Shown piece after piece: positions 38,114 through 44,124 of a stretch of 44,124 bases of DNA. The notes below the pieces were generated by a model. It was not told the origin of the DNA. It saw only the letters and a list, made by a program, of their open reading frames with translations, and made no database searches. The number at the start of each line of letters is the position of its first letter. The first letter of the stretch is position 1. The DNA comes from a virus. The stretch covers positions 1-44,124 of IMG/VR virus record IMGVR_UViG_3300035034_003787. The stretch is one strand, 5' to 3'. The position numbers and the translations under genes are program-made.

Positions 38114-39277
38114 ATGGAAGAAAGAAAATTAGCTAGTATACAAAAAGTATTAGAAGTTCTGCCAATAGAGGGAGCAGATGCTATAGAGGTTGTTAGAATA
38201 AATGATTGGAAAGTAGTAGTAAAAAAATCAGATGGTTATAAACCAGGAGATTTAGTAATCTATTGTGAAATTGATTCTTATCTACCAATTAGGGAAGAAT
38301 TTGAATTTCTTAGGGGAAGTTCATATAAGAAACTCGTTGATGGGACAGAAGGATTTAGGTTGAAAACCATTCGTCTCAGAAAGCAAATTTCACAAGGTTT
38401 AGTTTTACCTCTTAGTATTCTGGAGGATCACGATCCTAAATGGGAAGGCGAATTTACTATAGGTACAAGTAACCAGCCTTGGGGGGATCAGCTACAGCTC
38501 GGACCTTATGACGATGCTCTTTTAATAAACGAAGGTGTTGATGTTACAGAAATTCTCGGGATCGTCAAATGGGATCCGCCCGTTCCAGCTCAGTTATCTG
38601 GGAAGGTAAAGGGATACTTCCCTTCATTTATAAGAAAAACTGATGAACCCAGAGTTCAAAACCTAACAAGAGATTACTACAAATGGGTAGAACTAGGTCC
38701 GGTATTTTACTCTGCAGAAAAACTCGATGGATCATCAGCTACTTATTATTTGAAGGATGGAGTATTCGGTGCATGCTCTAGAAATATGGATCTAAAGCCA
38801 CCTGAAAGTGAGTTTAAGGAAGAAATAATAATAGACGACAATGGAATAGAAAAAAAAACACAGGAGAATTCTTTCTGGAAGGTTGCAAGAGAACTAAATT
38901 TAGAAAAAAAGCTCAGAGATTATGGTAAGAATTTATCTATAGCTGGGGAATTAATCGGGGAAGGTATACAAAAAAACCCGTATAAGATAAAAGGACAAAC
39001 AGTTAGATTCTTTAATGTTTTTGATATAAATGACCAAGAATATTATTCTTATGAGGATTTCATAGAATTTATGAAAGCTTTAGAACTTGAGATGGTTCCG
39101 ATTATAGAATCTGAATTCCAGCTTCCTGAAAAAATATCTGATTTAATTGAATTGGCTGATGATAAATCAATCTTGAATAATCAAGCTAATAGGGAAGGAT
39201 TGGTTATTAGAAGTCATGATAGAAAGATAAGCTTTAAAGTTATAAGTAATAGATTTTTATTAAAGAACGAGAAATAG
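38114..39277 (+). CDS. RNA ligase of the DRB0094 (Rnl5) type
   Basis: 387 residues. An N-terminal OB-like domain (1-150: ASIQKVLEVLPIEGADAIEV, WKVVVKKSDGYKPGD) precedes the adenylyltransferase domain. Ligase motifs: AEKLDGSSATYY (motif I with Lys-x-Asp-Gly; attacking Lys), AGELIGEGIQKNPY (III), REGLVIRS (IV) and ISFKVISNRFLL (V). This arrangement matches the Deinococcus DraRnl family, which seals nicked RNA, often 3'-OH/5'-P in duplex. It probably repairs tRNA cut by anticodon nucleases, with KptA and end-healing enzymes. Start is the ATG eight bases after the prior stop. Confidence 0.93.
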   Translation: MEERKLASIQKVLEVLPIEGADAIEVVRINDWKVVVKKSDGYKPGDLVIYCEIDSYLPIREEFEFLRGSSYKKLVDGTEGFRLKTIRLRKQISQGLVLPLSILEDHDPKWEGEFTIGTSNQPWGDQLQLGPYDDALLINEGVDVTEILGIVKWDPPVPAQLSGKVKGYFPSFIRKTDEPRVQNLTRDYYKWVELGPVFYSAEKLDGSSATYYLKDGVFGACSRNMDLKPPESEFKEEIIIDDNGIEKKTQENSFWKVARELNLEKKLRDYGKNLSIAGELIGEGIQKNPYKIKGQTVRFFNVFDINDQEYYSYEDFIEFMKALELEMVPIIESEFQLPEKISDLIELADDKSILNNQANREGLVIRSHDRKISFKVISNRFLLKNEK

Positions 39278-39279
39278 AG

Positions 39280-39471
39280 ATGAAAATGGATATAAAATGG
39301 TCAACCGACCACTACGAGGGGTATAGTTTATCTACCATGCTAATAGGAGATTATAAAGGGCACAGAGCCATAAAAGATTATAATGGACACTGGAAATTTC
39401 CTTTCGCTCAATTAAGTCTATGGTGGACTAAAACGCTAATAAAATGGGAACTAAAAAGCCTTGCAAATTAA
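39280..39471 (+). CDS. Unknown 63-aa protein
   Basis: Starts two bases after the ligase stop; Trp/Tyr-rich (WSTDHYEGYS, GHWKFPFAQLSLWW), could be a beta domain. It overlaps a small membrane-peptide gene by 28 bases. Confidence 0.65.
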   Translation: MKMDIKWSTDHYEGYSLSTMLIGDYKGHRAIKDYNGHWKFPFAQLSLWWTKTLIKWELKSLAN

Positions 39472-39566
39472 TAAAAATAGGATTTAACGAAAAAACTAGG
39501 AAAATAGTTTTAAGATCTTCTTTATTTTTAGTACTTTTGATTACCGCAATAATAATGATAGGATAA
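39444..39566 (+). CDS. Unknown 40-aa single-TM peptide
   Basis: ATG 39444 to TAA 39564-39566: a basic N-terminus (MGTKKPCKLIKIGFNEKTRK) then a hydrophobic helix (LFLVLLITAIIMIG). Size and topology suit a small membrane peptide of the kind used by phages to affect the host membrane. It is followed one base later by the YqeY ATG. Confidence 0.55.
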   Translation: MGTKKPCKLIKIGFNEKTRKIVLRSSLFLVLLITAIIMIG

Positions 39567-39567
39567 C

Positions 39568-40026
39568 ATGGAAATAAAAAAGAGAATACAAAAAGACTTC
39601 ATAGATGCTATGAAAAAAAAGGACTTGGTTAGGAAGTCAACTCTTAGCGGAATAAAGGCTAAAATTACTGAAGCTGAAAAAGTTAAAAACCAAGGAGATC
39701 TTTCCGATGAAGAAATAACTAAGGTTTTATTGACTGCAGCAAAACAAAGAAAACAATCTATAGAATCTTTTCAAAATGGAGGAAGGAAAGAGTTAGCGGA
39801 TTCAGAAAGGGCAGAGCTAAAAATACTAGAAGAGTATCTTCCTCAACAGATGTCGAAAGAAGAGATAGCAAAGGAGTTAGCTTATATAATAACAGAAATG
39901 AATTACTCTGAAGGAGGGAATAAACAGAAAATGATAGGTCAAACGATAGGAGCATTCAATAAGAAATTTGCAGGGAAAGCGGATATAGGTAAAGTTAGAA
40001 TTTTGATAGAAAGTTTATTAGGATAA
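39568..40026 (+). CDS. YqeY/GatB-domain protein
   Basis: 152 residues with the full YqeY fold: KRIQKDFIDAMKKKD, RKSTLSGIKAKITEAE, AAKQRKQSIESFQNGGR, EEYLPQQMSKEEI and a C-terminal GATB-like helical tail (IGAFNKKFAGKADIGKV). YqeY resembles the tRNA-binding tail of the GatB subunit of Glu/Asp-tRNA amidotransferase. Its biochemical role is not established; tRNA binding is likely. It fits the translation-support set in this region. TAATG overlap with the next gene. Confidence 0.93.
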   Translation: MEIKKRIQKDFIDAMKKKDLVRKSTLSGIKAKITEAEKVKNQGDLSDEEITKVLLTAAKQRKQSIESFQNGGRKELADSERAELKILEEYLPQQMSKEEIAKELAYIITEMNYSEGGNKQKMIGQTIGAFNKKFAGKADIGKVRILIESLLG

Positions 40027-40490
40027 TGACATTTAGCAGCACATTACCATTATTTGGAGATCGAGAAATAGTAGAATTTAACGGGGAGCATAGATTCCTT
40101 TCGAATTTTTATCCGTGTGAGATTCATTTCGAAGGAAAAATATATCCAAGCACTGAACATGCTTATGTCGCAGCTAAAACTTTAAATGAAGAACATCGCG
40201 AAAAAATAAGAACCCTTTCAGCAGGACAAGCAAAAAGGTTCGGTAGACATAACATAATAATAAGAGATGATTGGGAAGAGGTTAAACTAGAAATTATGGA
40301 ATACCTGGTAACTCAAAAGTTTTCCTCGGGTCCATTAAAAAGAATGTTAATAGATACCGGAAGCTCTAGTATTACGGAAGGTAATTGGTGGGGTGATAAA
40401 TTTTGGGGAGTAGATCTGGAAACTGGGGTTGGTAAAAACCATCTTGGTGAAATTTTAATGAAAATAAGAAAGGAAATAAACCATGAGTAA
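40026..40490 (+). CDS. NADAR (YbiA-like) family protein
   Basis: 154 residues. EFNGEHRFLSNFYPC, YPSTEHAYVAAKT, KRFGRHNIIIRDDWEEVK and WWGDKFWGVDL are the full set of NADAR motifs, with the conserved Glu and WGD core. Family members act on N-glycosidic bonds and ADP-ribose; some remove ADP-ribose from guanine as antidotes to DarT-type toxins. A phage copy could reverse defence ADP-ribosylation of its DNA. Family firm, role inference. Confidence 0.93.
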   Translation: MTFSSTLPLFGDREIVEFNGEHRFLSNFYPCEIHFEGKIYPSTEHAYVAAKTLNEEHREKIRTLSAGQAKRFGRHNIIIRDDWEEVKLEIMEYLVTQKFSSGPLKRMLIDTGSSSITEGNWWGDKFWGVDLETGVGKNHLGEILMKIRKEINHE

Positions 40491-41382
40491 ATTAATATTT
40501 AAGTTTGACAAAAAAGACGTAGATCATTTAATTCAGAGAGAATTAGATTTACCCCATAGAATAGGGAAATCATTCGATTACGTTTACGAGAAGTTAAAAT
40601 CTCTTGGCCAACATCTTTCCTTTTCTGGGGATATCTCTATTCCTGAAGAGGAATATTCAGATCTTATAGAAAGGGGAATATTCAAAAAGGGTAAAAATTA
40701 TCATTGGACATCTTTAGATTCTGGAGATGTTAAAATCATAATTAGAGCATACCGTCAGCATCTAACTATTTTTACTAGATTGGAAAGGGAAACAGGAGGG
40801 AAATTTTCATACAATAAAAAAACATATTCTTGCTTTGAAATCAATACAGATTCTGATATAGAGTATCATTTAAATGAGGAAGGAAAATCTGAAATCCCCG
40901 AATATAATGATTTTGGTGAAGATTTCTTTTATTGTAAACCTTTTTATGACTTCAATTTATTAATTGGACCTATAGTTAAACACATTAGAGAAGATAGACT
41001 ATGGTTAATATGGAACCCGACATCGATCCCAAGACCCAAAAGAGTGGATATGAAGTTATATTTTGATTTCAAATATTCAGATAAAGCAATAGAAAATATA
41101 GATAAAACCATATTCGCTGCTGAAGAGCTTTCTAACATTCACTCAGGACTATTTTCTGAAAATGAAATGCTAGAAAAAATAAGAAAACTTAAGGTTAACG
41201 ATATGCTGGGAGCTTATAAAGTAACCGAAATAAAATCCGAAGTTCAGAATAATTATTTCCATGGAGTTGGACTAAAAATATTGAATACTAATTTCGAAAG
41301 TGAATCTCCTAAGTGGGCAGATCTATACTCCCTAACCAGTTATTATATAGAGAACCTTTTTCCCAGTCTAGAGAAAGCTTGA
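40483..41382 (+). CDS. Unknown 299-aa protein
   Basis: Overlaps the NADAR stop by eight bases. Mixed alpha/beta, no recognised motif; segments such as DRLWLIWNPTSIPRPKRVDM and FDFKYSDKAIENIDKT are strand-helix units. It converges with the minus-strand release factor gene; the two stops nearly meet at 41382/41383. Confidence 0.78.
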   Translation: MSKLIFKFDKKDVDHLIQRELDLPHRIGKSFDYVYEKLKSLGQHLSFSGDISIPEEEYSDLIERGIFKKGKNYHWTSLDSGDVKIIIRAYRQHLTIFTRLERETGGKFSYNKKTYSCFEINTDSDIEYHLNEEGKSEIPEYNDFGEDFFYCKPFYDFNLLIGPIVKHIREDRLWLIWNPTSIPRPKRVDMKLYFDFKYSDKAIENIDKTIFAAEELSNIHSGLFSENEMLEKIRKLKVNDMLGAYKVTEIKSEVQNNYFHGVGLKILNTNFESESPKWADLYSLTSYYIENLFPSLEKA

Positions 41383-42045
41383 TTATTTCCATATTTTGTT
41401 TATTTTACCCCTTTTAAAATGTTTAAGTGACATTTGAGATCCTGTTAAATGATCTATTGCTCTATCCTGGTTATCTTTATATGTTCTAACGTGGTTTACT
41501 TCCCTATCAGATATTGTTCTATTATCTACATAAGATTTAGAATTTAAAGAATTTACCTTTTCTTTTAGTAATTTCCAAGCAGCTTCTTCGTTTCTATTTT
41601 GTGATTTCTCCCCCTGAGAAAACACCTGCAACCCAGTAGGTATATGTGTTAATTGGACTGCTGTTTCTACTTTGTTTCTGTGCTGCCCTCCTGCTCCAGA
41701 ACCTCTAGTATACTTTCTCCTTACTGAAGAAAAATCTAGATCTATTTCGGGTTTATTAGATTCCTCGTAAACTAAAACTATTACACCAGAAGTGTGAGTA
41801 CGGTTTCTTTTTTCCGTAGGTGAAACACGGTGCCATTTGTGAAGGCCGTTTTCTTGAAAATATTTATTTAGGGTTTTTGAGGGTCCTTTAAGAATTATCT
41901 TACTGAACCCGTCTCTTCAGTCTACTACTTCAGATTCTATAGATAATACTGATGCTGACTTTTGGTAAATGTCAGTCATCTCCTTAACTAGGATCTTGGC
42001 TTCCTTTCCACCTTGATCTTCTCTTAATTCGATTGTTAGTTTCAT
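41383..42045 (-). CDS. Peptide chain release factor family protein with in-frame TGA
   Basis: A frame of 220 codons plus stop runs from ATG 42045 to 41383, interrupted only by TGA at codon 43 (41919-41917). The downstream part has RGSGAGGQHRNKVETAVQL, with the GGQ motif (119-121) for peptide release. HRVSPTEKRNRTHTS occupies the codon-recognition site (RF1 PAT, RF2 SPF); here it reads SPT. Spacing SPT-to-GGQ (44) equals RF1. Residues 1-42 match a short release factor N-terminus (REDQGGKEAKIL). No ATG, GTG or TTG follows the TGA until codon 139, after GGQ, so restart cannot make a working protein. The TGA could be readthrough, a TGG-to-TGA error, or mutation. Overlapped on neither side; preceded by GATATATAA. 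Confidence 0.9.
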
Positions 42046-42060
42046 GACTGTTTTCTTTAA

Positions 42061-42069
42061 TTATATATC
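42061..42069 (-). promoter_or_regulatory. GATATATAA motif on the minus strand
   Basis: Read on the minus strand, the exact motif lies 15 bases before the release factor ATG. It forms a divergent pair with the + copy at 42137, which strongly supports promoter function because orientation follows the gene. Confidence 0.65.
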
Positions 42070-42136
42070 TAATTTAAAAATTGTTCCTATTTTTCATTCA
42101 CCCATATTAAAAAGTTTCAAATATAATAAAATTATA

Positions 42137-42145
42137 GATATATAA
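42137..42145 (+). promoter_or_regulatory. GATATATAA motif, candidate phage promoter
   Basis: Exact motif 33 bases before the metalloprotease ATG at 42179, divergent to the minus-strand copy at 42061. Confidence 0.58.
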
Positions 42146-42178
42146 GTAAATAATTTATAAAAATATTATCCATATAAA

Positions 42179-44124
42179 ATGAAAAGAAAAGAAATTTTAA
42201 AAAGAGCTAAATTCAAAACCAAAAGAGGGTTAGATAGACTTGGGCTTTCTAAATGGGAGGGAGAACATTTAAAGGATTCGTGCAGCCACGAAATACTTAA
42301 AAAAAACATAGAAGATCCCAATACTGATGAAAAAATTCCCGGGGATTCTTTTACTACTTATACAGAAGAAGAGTTAGAAGAAATAGTAAAAAAGGGTGCC
42401 AAAAAATTACAAAAAATTAAGGAATCTAAACCCCAAGCAGACGGGGAAGAAGAAATGCCCGAAGCGAATATTATTGTAGACATTTGTATTATTCATCTTG
42501 AAGCTAATGATTTCGGTAATGAGTTGGGTAAAATATCCGAAGATCAAGCTATGTCCTCTATTGAATCACTACATCATTCTTTTAGAAACAGTGGATCTCA
42601 TCAGGAAACTAATGGAGTAGATACTAAAATTAATTTTGGTCCAGGAAAAATAAGATACCTTAATGGTTCAGAGGTATGGGGTGAGCAGTTTACAGCAACA
42701 GGTGTAAACTACACAAATGCTGCTGGTCAAGGACCAAATAGTTCAACCATTCTTGAGTATGTTAAAAAGAACGTTATGGATTCCTGGAATGATCCGACCA
42801 GATACTTAATAGTTTCCTTCCCAAAAATGAACGGCAGTCAAAGTATTGCGGGTTGGGCATGGGTTGGTCAACAGGCCACCAGTAGATTAGCGGGTCATTT
42901 TGTGCGTTATTTTTATCTCGGGCACCGAGATTACATGGAAGAGCCTGGTTTTTATTCTCGAAGAAATAAGGTGGCTATCCATGAGGTGGGTCATTCGTTT
43001 GGGCTTTTTCACACTTTTAATAATACTTCAGCTTGCGACTCAGAAACAAATCCAGCATTTCAGGGTGATAGGGTAATAGATACGCCACCTCACCCGTTAG
43101 GTAGTAGATGTGGATATGAATTAGATGAACTTCCACATAATTCTCACATGAGCTATAGTAGTAGCACCCGAAGGGTCTTATTTAGCCAGGGTCAAGTGGA
43201 TAGAATGAGAAGTGTTATTGCATTTGGGTATCCTGAAACATTTAATAATCCTTATCATGATTGGGATAATCCAGGGCCAAGATTAGGTTGTACAGACCCA
43301 GAAGCTAATAATTATAGCCCTAGTGCTAATCAAGATGACGGGAGCTGCACCTATGATCCTATAATTTTAGGTTGTATGGATTCTACCGCTAACAATTATA
43401 ATGCTGAAGCCACAGAAGATGACGGTTCTTGTACCTACGATGCGGAAGGAACAAAGACTTATAGACAAAATGATGCCGTTTTATCAGATGATTATGACTC
43501 GGATAAAGATATGAATTTTGAAGCAGACATAGTTTTTCCGAATAAATCCATTTCTACACCCAGAGGAACTATTTATGAAGCTGGTGGTTCAGGAACTGGG
43601 ACTTTTGTAGGATATAACACAGAGGGTATTTTTACAGCTAGATCCGGAAGTGGAGCGGAAATTATTTCCAATGATTCAGCAAGATTAGTAATCCCAACAT
43701 CGGTTTATGATTTTTCTGGGAAATCTGGAAAATTAAAGTATTCAGTAAACCTAGGAACTAACTCAATAAGAATCCAATTTGATGAAGGGAATACTGGAAC
43801 TTATGATCTTGATTTAACCAATACAGCAGAAGGATCTATAACAAATTGGTCAGGTGGGGATGAAGGAGGTGTAGGATTTGCATCAGGAAATTCTATATCT
43901 GGACCTGAAGTTACTTCACCTTCTACCTTTTATGGAACAATAACTAAATTATTTTTTAGTCAATTAGAAACTGAAAAAATATTAGGTTGTATGGACTCTA
44001 ATGCTAATAACTTTAATGCAAAAGCTACTGAAGACGATGGAAGCTGTACTTATGATCCCGTTGTTATAAAAGGTTGTATGGACTCTAATGCTAATAACTT
44101 TAATCCAGAAGCTACTGAAGACGA
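42179..44124 (+). CDS. M43-like metalloprotease with GCxD repeats (partial)
   Basis: Open from ATG 42179 to the window edge (648 codons and counting). Residues about 100-345 form a zincin domain with HEVGHSFGLFH (268-278, HExxHxxGxxH) and a Met-turn SHMSYSS (Met 324), the pappalysin (M43) pattern. Then come 28-29-residue repeats GCTDPEANNYSPSANQDDGS and GCMDSTANNYNAEATEDDGS near residues 370 and 398. A beta jelly-roll-like segment (about 430-595) follows, then two more repeats near 603 and 632. These repeats are frequent in Bacteroidetes secreted proteins. No signal peptide is evident (MKRKEILKRAK), so it may be a virion protein that cuts host surface protein or glycan layers. The C-terminal end is outside the window. 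Confidence 0.88.
   Translation, partial: MKRKEILKRAKFKTKRGLDRLGLSKWEGEHLKDSCSHEILKKNIEDPNTDEKIPGDSFTTYTEEELEEIVKKGAKKLQKIKESKPQADGEEEMPEANIIVDICIIHLEANDFGNELGKISEDQAMSSIESLHHSFRNSGSHQETNGVDTKINFGPGKIRYLNGSEVWGEQFTATGVNYTNAAGQGPNSSTILEYVKKNVMDSWNDPTRYLIVSFPKMNGSQSIAGWAWVGQQATSRLAGHFVRYFYLGHRDYMEEPGFYSRRNKVAIHEVGHSFGLFHTFNNTSACDSETNPAFQGDRVIDTPPHPLGSRCGYELDELPHNSHMSYSSSTRRVLFSQGQVDRMRSVIAFGYPETFNNPYHDWDNPGPRLGCTDPEANNYSPSANQDDGSCTYDPIILGCMDSTANNYNAEATEDDGSCTYDAEGTKTYRQNDAVLSDDYDSDKDMNFEADIVFPNKSISTPRGTIYEAGGSGTGTFVGYNTEGIFTARSGSGAEIISNDSARLVIPTSVYDFSGKSGKLKYSVNLGTNSIRIQFDEGNTGTYDLDLTNTAEGSITNWSGGDEGGVGFASGNSISGPEVTSPSTFYGTITKLFFSQLETEKILGCMDSNANNFNAKATEDDGSCTYDPVVIKGCMDSNANNFNPEATED

Noticed and set aside
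41911-41925. General recoding of TGA to tryptophan in this phage
   Set aside because: Several genes with good family matches end in TGA at natural lengths or coupled junctions (for example 13253, 21660, 25861, 30793, 34237), so TGA is still a normal stop here.
41911-41925. prfB-like +1 frameshift at the release factor TGA
   Set aside because: There is no CTT TGA C or upstream SD-like site, and reading +1 or -1 after the TGA meets a stop within a few codons; the correct continuation is in frame.

Overview
The window is a stretch of a low-GC, tightly packed tailed-phage genome of T4-like style. Most genes lie on the + strand, many with 1-8 base overlaps (ATGA, TAATG). It carries tRNA genes, tail-fibre genes, homing endonucleases, a Dda-type helicase, a thymidylate-synthase/dCMP-hydroxymethylase family enzyme, a gp23-like fold candidate and T4-style head-targeting N-termini. 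The host is probably a member of the Bacteroidetes (Flavobacteriia-like). The basis is three TATATTTG boxes (the Bacteroidetes -7 consensus TAnnTTTG), the absence of strong Shine-Dalgarno sites, and GCxDxxAxNYxxxAxxDDGSC repeats typical of Bacteroidetes surface proteins. No gene-free stretch exceeds 300 bases.

Layout. 1-480: 3' end of a nuclease-like gene, then tRNA-Ser(GCU) and a tRNA with anticodon CAU. 541-4063: four genes whose N-termini look like capsid-targeting signals. 4095-5841: KptA RNA 2'-phosphotransferase, a gp23-like protein and a small gene, closed by a terminator. 5914-8885: PrsW-like protease, Nudix hydrolase, a P-loop protein and the ThyA-family enzyme with a dCMP-type Asp. 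8886-11622: small unknown genes, a membrane PAS protein and three small paralogues. 11691-15028: metallophosphoesterase, RNase HII, glycosyltransferase. 15068-20762: three tail-fibre-like genes, a secreted nuclease and a 2-TM Gly/His-rich protein (host interaction and perhaps lysis). 20759-25861: HNH protein, short PTH2, and NMN adenylyltransferase-Nudix plus nicotinamide phosphoribosyltransferase (a two-enzyme NAD+ rebuilding route), HAD-like protein. 25988-31947: zinc-ribbon protein, RlaP-type nucleotidyltransferase, GIY-YIG endonuclease (minus strand), lipoprotein, a cyclic-phosphate receiver-like protein interrupted by an HNH module, a macro-like protein. 31949-36538: two frame-broken small genes, GalE, Dda-type helicase, another head-targeted protein. 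36619-41382: CCA/poly(A)-polymerase-like nucleotidyltransferase, RNA ligase, YqeY, NADAR. 41383-42045 (minus): a peptide chain release factor with an in-frame TGA. 42179-end: M43-like metalloprotease with Bacteroidetes-type repeats, cut by the window edge.

Themes. Many genes maintain RNA and translation: two tRNAs, KptA, RlaP-like, RNA ligase, CCA-type nucleotidyltransferase, cyclic-phosphate receiver, PTH2, YqeY, release factor. A second theme is NAD+/ADP-ribose metabolism (NAMPT, NMNAT-Nudix, Nudix, NADAR, macro-like). Together these suggest a phage well equipped against tRNA-cutting and NAD-depleting or ADP-ribosylating defences.

Regulation. The motif GATATATAA, or close variants, lies about 15-21 bases before many genes on both strands, including a divergent pair at 42061-42145, and is the best candidate for the phage's own (late) promoter. 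TATATTTG boxes before kptA, nadM and the CCA-type gene look like host-type promoters. Four clear hairpin terminators were found. The most unusual single observation is the release factor gene: its GGQ domain can be reached only by reading through an in-frame UGA, and its codon-recognition tripeptide reads SPT, between RF1 (PAT) and RF2 (SPF).
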